NCBI GenBank assembly: GCA_039715055.1 | Contig: JBDLID010000031.1 | Span: 1-27,944, forward strand | DNA from: JBDLID01 sp039715055 | Lineage (GTDB): Bacteria > Desulfobacterota > Desulfobulbia > Desulfobulbales > Desulfocapsaceae | Reading direction: 5' to 3' | Length of the DNA stretch: 27,944 nt | Part shown: positions 16,313 to 24,958 of the stretch, one piece after another | Layout of the letters: the number at the start of each line of letters is the position of its first letter | Numbering within the stretch: position 1 is the first letter of the stretch | The notes under the pieces: generated by a model | Databases searched by the model: none | Seen by the model: only the letters and a program-made list of their open reading frames with translations | Told to the model about the DNA's origin: nothing | Position numbers and translations under genes: made by a program

Positions 16313-17449
16313 ATGATTGACAGCAAAAAAGGGCTACAGGAACTGGTCGACCGGGCACTGGAGGTTGACGCCGTTGCACTTGACACCGAATTTGTCTGGG
16401 AACGGACCTATTACCCTCGCCTGGGGCTTATTCAGATTGCACTCTCCGATGAAGACTGCTACCTCATCGACCCGTGCAGCATCAGCGATCTCTCCCCCCT
16501 GGGCAGGTTGCTGGAAAGTGACCGGGTTATTAAAATCCTCCACGATGCCCCCCAGGACCTTGCCATTCTCAGACAGGCAACCGGGGCCGATGCCAAAAAT
16601 ATTTTTGACACCCGGCTGGCCGCAGGTTTTGCCGGTTTTACGGCGACCATCTCCTTGGCTAAGCTGCTCCAGGAACTCCTCGATATCAATCTGGCCAAAA
16701 CCGAAACCCGAACCAACTGGCTGCGCCGCCCCTTAAAACGCAAACAGGAACTCTATGCCATGGATGATGTGCGCTATCTCCGCGCCGCCCGGGTTCTGTT
16801 GCTGGGGCATATGGTTAATAATGAAGTCAGGGGTTGGCTCGCCGAAGACCTCCAGCGTCTGGACGATCCAAATTTTTATGCGGGAATAAGCGACGATAAA
16901 CGCTACCTGAAGGTCAAAGGAAATACCAGCCTCTCGAGAGAGTCACTGGCCATCCTCCAGGATCTTTGCCGCTGGCGGGAAAAAGAGGCAAGGGAACGAA
17001 ACCGGCCCCGCGGCCACATCATTGCTGACCGGGTATTGCTGCCCATTGCCAGAGAAAAATTGACTGACCGGACGGCCATTGTCAACTCAGGACCGATTTC
17101 TGAGAAATGTGTCTCCCGCTATGGGGCCACACTGAAGAACCTGGTTGAAAAAGGATTGGCACGGCCAAAAGATGAGCTGCCGCCAAGCCTGAGAAACAAA
17201 CGGCTCAAAAACAGAGAAAAGATCACCCTCCAGGAAATCCACGAGTTCATCATCCTGAAAAGCGACGTCCTCGGCATCGATCCGATTGTCGTCGGCTCCA
17301 ATGCGGAACTGAGAGAATTCATCCTGACTCCGCCCCACAAACAACGCTTACCAATTGTCAACAAATTTTCCGGTTGGCGCGGCCCGTTCCTGCTGGAAAT
17401 TTTAAGCAGCCTGGACAATCGGTCCACAAAGAAAACTGCCGCTGCCTGA
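16313..17449 (+). CDS. rnd: Ribonuclease D
   Basis: RNase D is a 3'-5' exoribonuclease of the DEDD family that trims tRNA and other structured RNAs. The 378 residues match the usual length. The exonuclease residues are Asp24 and Glu26 (LDTEFVWERTYYP), Asp82 (HDAPQDLAIL), and Tyr148/Asp152 (YAMDDVRYL). An HRDC domain follows from about residue 208 (SRESLAILQDLCRWRE). The ATG at 16313 is the only usable start, since an in-frame TAA lies at 16295-16297. It is 43 bp upstream of the ketosynthase cluster in the same direction with no terminator seen between, so it may be co-transcribed, although a functional link to lipid synthesis is not expected. Confidence 0.95.
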   Translation: MIDSKKGLQELVDRALEVDAVALDTEFVWERTYYPRLGLIQIALSDEDCYLIDPCSISDLSPLGRLLESDRVIKILHDAPQDLAILRQATGADAKNIFDTRLAAGFAGFTATISLAKLLQELLDINLAKTETRTNWLRRPLKRKQELYAMDDVRYLRAARVLLLGHMVNNEVRGWLAEDLQRLDDPNFYAGISDDKRYLKVKGNTSLSRESLAILQDLCRWREKEARERNRPRGHIIADRVLLPIAREKLTDRTAIVNSGPISEKCVSRYGATLKNLVEKGLARPKDELPPSLRNKRLKNREKITLQEIHEFIILKSDVLGIDPIVVGSNAELREFILTPPHKQRLPIVNKFSGWRGPFLLEILSSLDNRSTKKTAAA

Positions 17450-17492
17450 AAATCCCCACCCGCCTCTTCGCCAATACCTCCTGCCAGCTATC

Positions 17493-18767
17493 ATGAACTC
17501 AAGCCCAGCCAGCCGCCATTGCCAGAAGGCACACCGGGTAGCCGTGACCGGCCTTGGGATCGTCTCCAGCCTTGGCACAAATCGACAGCGGGTCACCGAA
17601 TCGCTCAGGCTGAGCCGCTCCGGGATCACCTTACTGAAAGAACGAAAGGACATGGGGTTTCGCAGCGGCCTGAGCGGAGTCATCCGTGATTTTTCCCCGG
17701 CCAAAATCGAACGGCGCTACCGAAAAAAACTGCCTGAATTCGGTCTCTGGGCCTGGGACGCAATCCACCAGGCCATCAGCCAGGCCGGTATTTCCTCTAA
17801 AGTGCTTGGCGAAGACCCCATGAACGGGATGATTTTCGGCAACGACTGCTCGGTGGTCAGCGCTGTGGAACAGCAGAAGCTGCTGGAGGAACACGAAGAC
17901 ACCGGCCTCATTGGCTCCGCCTACCTCTTCAGGGGACTGACCTCGACCATTACCCTTAACCTGGCGACCAAACTCAAACTGATGGGCTCGGTGTATACGG
18001 TGAGCGGTGCCTGCGCCAGTGGGGCCATGGCCATCGGCCAGGCCGCTGAGCTGATCGCATCCGGCCGCCAGAAACGGATGATCTGCGGAGGTGCCCAGGA
18101 AATCTCCTACCAATCGATGTCCAGTTTTGACGGTCTCGGCGCCTTCTCCATAAGGGAAAACGAACCTGCGGCCGCCTCCCGGCCTTTTGATGAAGAACGT
18201 GATGGACTTGTGCCCAGCGGCGGAGCCGCAGCTGTCTTCCTCGAAGAGTACCAGAGCGCCATTGACCGGGGAGCCCCGATTATTGCCGAAATCCTCGGCT
18301 ACGGCAACTGCTCTGACGGCTACCACCTCTCGGTGCCCAGCGGTGACGGTCTGCAGCGGGCAATGTCCCTGGCGCTTTCCGATGCTGAGCTGACCCCGGA
18401 GGGGATCGATCTGATCATGGCCCACGCCACCTCGACCCCTGTGGGTGACGAAAAAGAGGCCGAGGCCGTTGCCGCCCTTTTCAACTCCCGGACCTGTCCC
18501 CGACTTCCACTGGTCGCGGCGACAAAATCCCTCACCGGCCATGAATTCTGGATGGCCGGTGGTTCCCAGCTGGTCTACGGGCTGCTCATGACGACCAGCG
18601 GTTTTGTTGCCGCCCACCCGAACCTGACCAAACCGCTGCCAGCGGCTGCCGGCCTTGATATCGTCACCGAACTGAGAGAGGTGCAGTGCAGACACATCCT
18701 CTGCAATGCTGCCGGATTCGGCGGAACCAACGGTTGTCTCGTCGTCCGTCTTGAAGACAGCCAATGA
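17493..18767 (+). CDS. Beta-ketoacyl synthase 1 of the specialised lipid cluster
   Basis: This 424-residue thiolase-fold condensing enzyme of the FabF/KAS family is clearly divergent from the housekeeping FabF. The triad is complete: Cys174 (VSGACASGAMA), His311 (MAHATSTPVGDE) and His350 (ATKSLTGHEFWMAGG). The usual LGAAG after the last histidine is replaced by a bulky FWMAGG sequence, suggesting an altered active-site pocket. The ending NAAGFGGTNGCLVV is normal. There is no good ribosome-binding sequence before the ATG at 17493. Its stop overlaps the next gene in an ATGA junction. It probably elongates a special acyl chain on the ACP encoded at 21504. Whether it works as a homodimer or pairs with ketosynthase 2 is unknown. 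Confidence 0.9.
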   Translation: MNSSPASRHCQKAHRVAVTGLGIVSSLGTNRQRVTESLRLSRSGITLLKERKDMGFRSGLSGVIRDFSPAKIERRYRKKLPEFGLWAWDAIHQAISQAGISSKVLGEDPMNGMIFGNDCSVVSAVEQQKLLEEHEDTGLIGSAYLFRGLTSTITLNLATKLKLMGSVYTVSGACASGAMAIGQAAELIASGRQKRMICGGAQEISYQSMSSFDGLGAFSIRENEPAAASRPFDEERDGLVPSGGAAAVFLEEYQSAIDRGAPIIAEILGYGNCSDGYHLSVPSGDGLQRAMSLALSDAELTPEGIDLIMAHATSTPVGDEKEAEAVAALFNSRTCPRLPLVAATKSLTGHEFWMAGGSQLVYGLLMTTSGFVAAHPNLTKPLPAAAGLDIVTELREVQCRHILCNAAGFGGTNGCLVVRLEDSQ

Positions 18768-20266
18768 AGTACGACACCATCATCATCGGCAGCGGCATCA
18801 GCGGATTGACCATCGCTGCCATCCTCGGCCGCCGCGGCCAGAAGGTGCTGATCATTGAAAAAAACCATCGTCCCGGCGGCGCCCTGAAACGATTTAAACG
18901 GCAAAAAATTGCATTTGACGTGGGCTTTCACGGCACAGGCTGTCTGGGTGAAGGCCAGATTCTTAAAAAACTGTGGAACTATTGCGGTGTCAGCAGCAGG
19001 GTCGCAATCAGACCTTTCCCGGATCTGGCTTCAGACCTCTACCACTTCGGAAACGGCCAGGAACCGATTCACGGCTATTTCAACTACACCCATTTTGAAG
19101 AAGAGCTGTGTCGTCATTTCCCCAGTGAACGCCGGGGTGTGGCTGACTACCTTCAACTGGTCAGGGATATCTGTCAGCAGACCCCCTTTTACAACCACGA
19201 ACTGCCGCTGACACCCTTTCTGCGTGGTTTCAAAACGGAGTTGAACTCCTTAAGCGAAACCATAACCTCATTGACCGACAATCCATACATCCAGGCAGTT
19301 CTGACAGCACCGGTCTATCTTTACGGTGCTCCAGCGGAACTTGCCCCTCTTGAAAAACATGCCACGGTTGTACACGGTTATTACAGCGGCAACTACTCCG
19401 TGGACGGTGGCGGCCAGGCAGTGGTCGATGGATTCCTCGAGTCGCTTTCAGATGCCGGGGTGGAGCTGCTCCTGTCCGAAGAGGTACTCCACATCATTAC
19501 CGACGACAGGGGCGTCAGTGGTGTGGAGACCTCCTCGAAAATGACTATCCATGGTGATAATGTCATCCACACGGGCCACCCGTCAACTGTTCCCGCCATG
19601 ACCGACACATCCCTGCTGCGACCGGCTTACCGCAAGCGATTATCCAATCTTGAAAATTCGCTTTCCCTGTTTGCGGTCTACGGCAAGATGAGTACGGATG
19701 TCAATCACGACAAAGTCTGTTGGAACAACTTTTACAAAATCCCCCTGGGATCTGATCTGTTGCCGGCCACACCCGTCACCCCTGCCAGTGAACGAGCCTT
19801 GATTATGATCTGTTCCGGAAGCAGGGATATTAAGAATTTGCAGTTCAATCAAAATGGCGTTATGTTACTCCGTCCTGCCTACTGGCAAGAAGTTGAACAG
19901 TTTCACGACAGTAGCAAGAACAACAGGGTTGCCGCCTATGAAGAATATAAAGCTTTGATCGCATCTGAGATGATAGAGAGTGCCGAAATGCAATGGGGTC
20001 ACCTCTGTGGCAAAATAACCCCTCTTGCGGTGGGGACACCGCTGACATTTCGAGACGAGTTGAGTTCACCGCAGGGGTCAGCCTACGGAGTCCTCCACGG
20101 GCGTGACCAGATAACTCCCGATACCCGGACCCGTGTGCCGGGGCTCTTCCTGTCAGGCCAATCCACCCTGATGACCGGAGTCGTCGGCGCCTCTCTGGCC
20201 GGCCTTGTCACCGCCGGAGAATTGATCGGCCTTGAAGAACTTTGGGACGATATCCGTAAATGTTGA
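18764..20266 (+). CDS. CrtI/phytoene desaturase-like FAD-dependent oxidoreductase
   Basis: This 500-residue FAD oxidoreductase belongs to the phytoene desaturase/CrtI-CrtISO superfamily. The N-terminal Rossmann motif is GSGISGLTIAAILGRRG (residues about 9-25), followed by the ribose-binding EKNHRPGG. A second dinucleotide-binding signature lies at the C-terminus (VPGLFLSGQSTLMTGVVGASLAG). No carotenoid genes (crtB, crtE) are nearby, and the neighbours are ketosynthases and an ACP, so the substrate is more likely an acyl chain than phytoene. The reaction is probably desaturation or isomerisation of double bonds. It overlaps both neighbours (ATGA at the start, seven bases at the end), which argues for one operon. 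Confidence 0.88.
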   Translation: MKYDTIIIGSGISGLTIAAILGRRGQKVLIIEKNHRPGGALKRFKRQKIAFDVGFHGTGCLGEGQILKKLWNYCGVSSRVAIRPFPDLASDLYHFGNGQEPIHGYFNYTHFEEELCRHFPSERRGVADYLQLVRDICQQTPFYNHELPLTPFLRGFKTELNSLSETITSLTDNPYIQAVLTAPVYLYGAPAELAPLEKHATVVHGYYSGNYSVDGGGQAVVDGFLESLSDAGVELLLSEEVLHIITDDRGVSGVETSSKMTIHGDNVIHTGHPSTVPAMTDTSLLRPAYRKRLSNLENSLSLFAVYGKMSTDVNHDKVCWNNFYKIPLGSDLLPATPVTPASERALIMICSGSRDIKNLQFNQNGVMLLRPAYWQEVEQFHDSSKNNRVAAYEEYKALIASEMIESAEMQWGHLCGKITPLAVGTPLTFRDELSSPQGSAYGVLHGRDQITPDTRTRVPGLFLSGQSTLMTGVVGASLAGLVTAGELIGLEELWDDIRKC

Positions 20267-21489
20267 ACCACCGAGTTGTTATCACCGGCCGCGGTGCCGT
20301 CTCCTGCTATGGTCTGGGCCTGAACAACCTTTTCGATAATGTCTGGCAGGGACACTCGGGTGTCAAGGTAATGGAGCAGTGGCAGGCAATCAGCGGGCTC
20401 ACCAGTTTTCTCGCCGCACCGGTCCCCTCCTTTGACGCCAAAAAACTCCTGCCCCGTTCCCTGCGCCGCACCATGGGGGGCATGGCAGTAAATGCTGCCC
20501 TGGCAGCCAGGGAGGCGGTGGCAGAAGCCGGCCTGGATGAGGATTATCTCCACTCCGGTGATATCGGAACAGCGTTTGGCTCCACCACCGGCAGCCCTGA
20601 AATATACGAACAACTGTACCGGACTCTTCTCTTTGACAAGAGTATCGAACCGATCAAGTCCGGTGAGTTTTTCAAAATCATGGGCCACAGCTGCAGCGCA
20701 AATGTCATGTACAGTCTTGGCCTCAAGGGGGAGCAGTGGGGACCGTCCAGTGCCTGCACCTCATCAGCCCAGGCCATCGGCCTCGGTTACCTGCTTGTTG
20801 GCGGAGGGAGGCAGGAGGCCATGATCTGCGGCGGTGCCGATGAGGTCCACCACTCGGTAACAACGGTGTTTGACGTCCTCCAGGCCGCTTCGAAGCAGAA
20901 CGACTCTCCACAGTCTACCCCCCGCCCTTTTGATCGTGACCGGGATGGTGTTGTCTGCGGCGGCGGGGCAGGCGCCCTGGTCCTTGAGACTCTGGAATCC
21001 GCCAGGAATCGCGGTGCCGCCATTCTGGCTGAAATTGTCGGTTTCGGCCATGTCGGAGACCCGGGCCACATCGCCCACCCTGACCCGGACGCCATGGCAC
21101 GGGCCATGGAAAAGGCCCTCAGCGAGGCCGGTCTCACAGGCGATGAAGTCGATTATGTCAATGGTCATGCCACCGGCACTCTTCAGGGTGACAGCGCCGA
21201 AGCCGAGGCCATCGCAAGGATAATGGGGTCGTCCACACCGGTGTCCAGCTGCAAGGGCCACATGGGACACACCCTGGGTGCTGCCGGCGCTCTGGAGTCC
21301 ATCCTCAGCATTGAAATGATGCAGCGGGGGGAGCTTGTCCCCACCCTGAACCTGGACCAACCGGGTGATGACTGCAAAAATATCGATCTGCTGGGTGAGC
21401 TCCGCCCCACGACAACCAACGTCATAGTGAAAAACAGCTTTGCCATGGGCGGAGTCAATGTTTCAATTATATTTAAACGATTTGGATAA
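20260..21489 (+). CDS. Beta-ketoacyl synthase 2 of the specialised lipid cluster
   Basis: This second FabF/KAS-type condensing enzyme has 409 residues. The active-site residues are all present: Cys166 (GPSSACTSSAQA), His303 (VNGHATGTLQGD) and His337 (CKGHMGHTLGAAG). The PRPFDRDRDGVVCGGGAG segment matches the family. The last-histidine region is more like FabF than that of ketosynthase 1. Because the cysteine is intact it is not a chain-length factor of the classical type, where the cysteine is lost. The start overlaps the stop of the CrtI-like gene by seven bases. Two different complete ketosynthases in one cluster suggest either two elongation stages or a heterodimer; neither is shown by sequence. 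Confidence 0.9.
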   Translation: MLNHRVVITGRGAVSCYGLGLNNLFDNVWQGHSGVKVMEQWQAISGLTSFLAAPVPSFDAKKLLPRSLRRTMGGMAVNAALAAREAVAEAGLDEDYLHSGDIGTAFGSTTGSPEIYEQLYRTLLFDKSIEPIKSGEFFKIMGHSCSANVMYSLGLKGEQWGPSSACTSSAQAIGLGYLLVGGGRQEAMICGGADEVHHSVTTVFDVLQAASKQNDSPQSTPRPFDRDRDGVVCGGGAGALVLETLESARNRGAAILAEIVGFGHVGDPGHIAHPDPDAMARAMEKALSEAGLTGDEVDYVNGHATGTLQGDSAEAEAIARIMGSSTPVSSCKGHMGHTLGAAGALESILSIEMMQRGELVPTLNLDQPGDDCKNIDLLGELRPTTTNVIVKNSFAMGGVNVSIIFKRFG

Positions 21490-21503
21490 GAGTCAGAATC
21501 AAT

Positions 21504-21755
21504 ATGGAGAAAGAAGAAATCTACAAACGGGTAAAGGACATCTTTATCGAGGAATTTGAGCTCGAGGAAGATGAACTGACGCCTGCGGCAACGCTTTATG
21601 ATGAACTTGAGCTGGACAGCCTGGACGCCGTGGACCTGGTCGTTGCCCTGGAAAAAGAGATCGGGGTAAAAATGCGGGGTGAAGAGGCCATGCGCGAAGT
21701 TCGAACTATTGATGACCTGGTCAACCTGATCCAGCTCTTCCTTAACAAAGGATAA
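21504..21755 (+). CDS. Dedicated acyl carrier protein
   Basis: This is a small acidic carrier protein of 83 residues. The phosphopantetheine serine is Ser39 in ELDSLDAVDLVVALE, preceded by YDELE, the normal helix II context. It differs clearly from the housekeeping AcpP (4726-4956): the usual GADS is replaced by ELDS. It lies 14 bp after ketosynthase 2 and 9 bp before the acyltransferase, so it is probably the private carrier for the chain built by the cluster. Ribosome-binding sequence is weak. Confidence 0.92.
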   Translation: MEKEEIYKRVKDIFIEEFELEEDELTPAATLYDELELDSLDAVDLVVALEKEIGVKMRGEEAMREVRTIDDLVNLIQLFLNKG

Positions 21756-21764
21756 CAGATCAAC

Positions 21765-22511
21765 GTGCTCAGAAAGGTCCTCTTCAACATCTATTTCTGG
21801 CCGATGTTTGTCCTCGTCACCATCATCGGTGTCCTGGTCGTATCCTCTGGTATGGCCATCTACTCTTTAACCGGTAAAAAAAACGAGGCCGTCCTTTTAC
21901 GCCGCTCCATCAAGGTATATGGTCAGATACTGATCCGGTGGATCCCTTTTTTCGGCCCGGTGACCCTTGTGGAGAACGAGAATCTCAAAGCCGTGCCGGC
22001 CAAGGCCATCTTCGTCACCAATCACTGCTCAGCCGTCGACCCCTACTGCTTTGCCGTGGTTCCCGGAGATTTTTCATTTCTTACCTCCTGGCCATTTAAG
22101 ATCCCTGTCTACAAATGGTTTATGAAAAAGGCCCAGTACCTCGACTCAAGACAGGGCTGGAGCGAGGTCCAGCGCCAGGGCACTGAACTTCTCAACCGGG
22201 GCTGCTCCCTGCTGATCTGGCCAGAGGGTCATCGTTCACGTGACGGCAACATCGGCAAGTTTCAAAACGGCGCCTTCCGGTTGGCCTGCGAAACCGGCTA
22301 TCCGGTGGTACCCATCTTTATCTCGGGTTCAGGCAAACTGCTGCCTCCCGGCCAGCGATTCCTGACACCGTCCAGGGTGCGCCTTAAAATCCTGAAAACG
22401 TGTCATCCGTCTCACCCCTCGACGAGTAAAAAAGATGTAACAATACTCAGAGACCAGGTTCGGGAAATGTTACTTGCAGAACAGAAGGCTGAGGAAACAG
22501 AAAATGGATAA
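21765..22511 (+). CDS. PlsC-type 1-acyl-glycerol-3-phosphate acyltransferase family protein
   Basis: This 248-residue membrane-associated acyltransferase of the lysophosphatidate acyltransferase family starts at GTG 21765. An N-terminal hydrophobic segment (about residues 10-33) would anchor it to the inner membrane. The catalytic HX4D box is NHCSAVD (His87, Asp92). The glycerol-phosphate-binding block is WPEGHRSRDG (residues 152-161), with His in place of the common Thr of EGTRS. FQNGAFRLA and YPVVPIFI blocks follow. The context suggests that it transfers the finished special acyl chain from ACP or CoA to a glycerolipid. Acceptor and position are unknown. Confidence 0.9.
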   Translation: MLRKVLFNIYFWPMFVLVTIIGVLVVSSGMAIYSLTGKKNEAVLLRRSIKVYGQILIRWIPFFGPVTLVENENLKAVPAKAIFVTNHCSAVDPYCFAVVPGDFSFLTSWPFKIPVYKWFMKKAQYLDSRQGWSEVQRQGTELLNRGCSLLIWPEGHRSRDGNIGKFQNGAFRLACETGYPVVPIFISGSGKLLPPGQRFLTPSRVRLKILKTCHPSHPSTSKKDVTILRDQVREMLLAEQKAEETENG

Positions 22512-23805
22512 CAAACGTCTCAAGCATGCGCTGGAGCTGCGCACCATGGACTCCTCAAACCTTGCCGACTACCAGGTCAAACTCCTCCGGGACCATATTG
22601 CAACCGCCATGCAGGGTCCTTATTATAAAGCTCTCTATGAGAAAAAGGGCCTTGGTCCGCACAGTATCAACAGTCTGCGCGATATTGAAAAATTCCCGCT
22701 CACCGGGAGACGTGAACTGGACAACCATCCTGACGGATTTCAGGCAGTGGTCAGCGGGGAGGTGGTTGACCTGTCGCTGACATCCGGCACCACAGGACCT
22801 CCGGTACGGGTGCCCTATACCAGGGGCGATCTCAACCGACTGGCATTTAACGAGGCCATGGCCTTCTGGGGTGCAGGAGTCCGGGCAAACGACACCTGCC
22901 TGATCTGCGTCACCCTTGACCGCTGTTTCATTGCCGGCTTGGCCTACTATGGCGGTCTGGTCGAACTGGGGGCAACAGCTATCCGCTCCGGAACAGGTCA
23001 ACCGGCCCGCCAGTGGGAACTGATCCAGTCATTGAAGCCGACACTGCTCGTCGGCGTCCCCACTTTTCTTCTCCAGGTTGCGCGGTGGGCAGAAGCCCAC
23101 GGCCACCGACCGGAACGCTCCAGTGTCAAACGACTTGTCACCATCGGCGAACCGATCCGCAGACATGATTTTTCCCTGACTCCACTGGGCGACGAACTCT
23201 CCCGAGCCTGGCAGAGCCCCATTTCCGTTTCGTACGGAGCCACTGAACTTGAGACCGGAATGGGTGAGTGCACTCTTGGCGCCGGAGCCCATATTCATCC
23301 TGAATTATCTTTGGTTGAAATAGTTGACGAAAAGGGTAATGTACTCGACGATAACCAACCCGGGGAATTGGTGGTCACTCCCCTGGGCGTGCAGGGTTTT
23401 CCTTTGGTGCGATTTCGCACCGGTGATATTACCCGAAAGTTTACATCAGAGTGTGGTTGCGGCTGGTTAACGGATCGTATCGGTCCCATCGAAGGCCGAC
23501 TCTCCCAACGCCTCAAGGTTAAAGGGACAACCATTTATCCGGAAACAATCTTTCACACCCTGCAGGAGGTTGCCGGGGTCGAGGCCTCTTATGTTGAGGT
23601 CTACTCCGCCTATGACCTCTCCGATGAAATCAAGGTCTTTGTCGGCAGCAGCGAAAAGCTGAACACTGTCGAAATTGCGGCTCTGCTCCAGGCTCGTTTA
23701 CGGGTACGGCCGGAAGTGATACTTTCCTCGACCAAAGAGGCTGTTTCGGTAATGACTGCGGACGGAGGACGAAAACCAAGAAGATTTTTTGATTTTCGCA
23801 AATAG
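22504..23805 (+). CDS. PaaK-like adenylate-forming acyl/aryl-acid ligase
   Basis: This adenylating enzyme of the phenylacetate-CoA ligase (PaaK)/coenzyme F synthetase group has 434 residues from the ATG at 22504. An in-frame ATG at 22474 exists, but the later one follows GAGGAAACAG and is preferred. Motifs: the phosphate loop SLTSGTTGPP (residues 91-100), YGATELETG (244-252), VRFRTGDITR near 305, and a C-terminal hinge GRLSQRLKVKGTTIYPETI. It would activate a carboxylic acid as acyl-AMP and load it on CoA or on the cluster ACP, supplying a starter unit or recycling free acid. The substrate cannot be read from sequence. It overlaps the PlsC gene by eight bases. Confidence 0.88.
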   Translation: MDNKRLKHALELRTMDSSNLADYQVKLLRDHIATAMQGPYYKALYEKKGLGPHSINSLRDIEKFPLTGRRELDNHPDGFQAVVSGEVVDLSLTSGTTGPPVRVPYTRGDLNRLAFNEAMAFWGAGVRANDTCLICVTLDRCFIAGLAYYGGLVELGATAIRSGTGQPARQWELIQSLKPTLLVGVPTFLLQVARWAEAHGHRPERSSVKRLVTIGEPIRRHDFSLTPLGDELSRAWQSPISVSYGATELETGMGECTLGAGAHIHPELSLVEIVDEKGNVLDDNQPGELVVTPLGVQGFPLVRFRTGDITRKFTSECGCGWLTDRIGPIEGRLSQRLKVKGTTIYPETIFHTLQEVAGVEASYVEVYSAYDLSDEIKVFVGSSEKLNTVEIAALLQARLRVRPEVILSSTKEAVSVMTADGGRKPRRFFDFRK

Positions 23806-23876
23806 TAAAAACAGCGACCGCTCCTGAAACGGGGAATTAACGGTCGACAATTATCGAAGGATGGAACGATCAGGTT

Positions 23877-24938
23877 ATGAGTTGCCGAAATGAACATTGG
23901 GGGCTTGAATTTTCCCAAGAGGAAATCAAGGTCTGCCGAGAAAATAACGGGCTGCTGTCCATGGAGCTTGAATTGTCCAGGGTCTGCAACCTGCAGTGCC
24001 GCTACTGTTACGCATCTTCCGGGCAACCGCTCGAAAACGAACTGACACTGTCGGAAATTTGCTCCGTCATTGACCAGGCCAGGGAGCTGGGTGCCCAGAA
24101 AATCATAGTCCTCGGGGGAGGCGAACCGCTGCTCTACCCTCACCTCTTCCAGGTCATCGACCACATTATTGACTGCGGGCTTGAAGTGGACCTCTTCACA
24201 AACGGTGTCCTTATCAACCGGGAAACTGCCGAGGCCCTCTTCAAACGCAATGTGGCGGTGTCGATGAAGATGAACAGTCGACGGGCCGAGGTTCAGGATG
24301 ATCTGGCCGGCAAGAAAGGAACCTTTGTCAAAATTGAAGAGGGGCTGCAGAACCTGCTTGATGCCGGCTATCCCGATGACAAGCATACTCTGGGTGTCGA
24401 GACCATCATCTGTCAACAGAACTACGACGAGATGGAGGATCTCTGGCGCTGGGCACGTAACCTGGGCATCATCCCCTATGTGGAAGCCATGACCATGCAG
24501 GGCAGGGCCACCGAGCACAACGATCTCGAGGTCGCTCCCGCCAGGGTTCAACAGCTTTTTGACCGGCTGGCCGTCATTGATTCGGAGGAGTTCGGCCGCA
24601 ACTGGATCCCTCACCCGCCCCTGGTCGCCTCGCAGTGTGCCCGCCATGAATACTCCTGCACCATCACCTCCGTCGGCGAGGTCAATCCCTGCCCGGGAGT
24701 CAATGTGGACGCCGGCAATATCCGCGAACACTCTCTGGCCGATATCCTTCGCTCCAGTACTGTTATCAGTGATCTGCGCAATATCCGTCAGAACATCAAG
24801 GGTGAATGTGCCGAGTGTGAGATCAATGATTACTGCTACGGCTGCCGCGGACACGCCTTTCAGGTCACCGGCGACTACCTTGCTGAAGATCCGCTCTGCT
24901 GGCTGAAAAATGGCCAGAAGATCAAACTGCTGAATTAG
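23877..24938 (+). CDS. Radical SAM protein with SPASM domain
   Basis: This radical SAM enzyme has 353 residues. The [4Fe-4S]-SAM cysteines are Cys37, Cys41 and Cys44 (CNLQCRYCY), followed by the SAM-binding GGGEPLL at about residues 81-87. The C-terminal SPASM domain with auxiliary cluster cysteines is clear: CTITSVGEVNPCPG, then CAECEINDYCYGC and a last Cys in DPLCW. SPASM proteins modify peptides or small molecules, and relatives occur in lipid-type clusters. No short precursor peptide gene was found adjacent, so a RiPP role is not supported. It is separated from the ligase by 71 bp, the longest gap in the cluster, which could hold an internal promoter. Confidence 0.92.
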   Translation: MSCRNEHWGLEFSQEEIKVCRENNGLLSMELELSRVCNLQCRYCYASSGQPLENELTLSEICSVIDQARELGAQKIIVLGGGEPLLYPHLFQVIDHIIDCGLEVDLFTNGVLINRETAEALFKRNVAVSMKMNSRRAEVQDDLAGKKGTFVKIEEGLQNLLDAGYPDDKHTLGVETIICQQNYDEMEDLWRWARNLGIIPYVEAMTMQGRATEHNDLEVAPARVQQLFDRLAVIDSEEFGRNWIPHPPLVASQCARHEYSCTITSVGEVNPCPGVNVDAGNIREHSLADILRSSTVISDLRNIRQNIKGECAECEINDYCYGCRGHAFQVTGDYLAEDPLCWLKNGQKIKLLN

Positions 24939-24958
24939 TTTTTCTGCGGACCGGCAGC

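Noticed and set aside
17631..18764. Minus-strand open frame of 377 codons
   Set aside because: It is antisense to ketosynthase 1, whose triad is intact; long antisense frames are expected from GC-rich third codon positions.
18764..20266. Carotenoid biosynthesis interpretation of the CrtI-like gene
   Set aside because: No phytoene synthase or prenyl-diphosphate synthase gene is near; ketosynthase and ACP neighbours point to acyl substrates.
23815..23846. Short inverted repeat CGACCG/CGGTCG before the SPASM radical SAM gene
   Set aside because: Only a 6-bp stem with a 20-base loop and no T-run; not distinguishable from chance.
23610..24854. Long minus-strand open frame (414 codons)
   Set aside because: It lies opposite the PaaK-like ligase and the SPASM radical SAM gene, both with clear motifs; the reverse translation shows no family features.
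23877..24938. RiPP maturase interpretation for the SPASM protein
   Set aside because: No short precursor peptide frame with its own start signal was found next to it; the neighbours are lipid-type enzymes.
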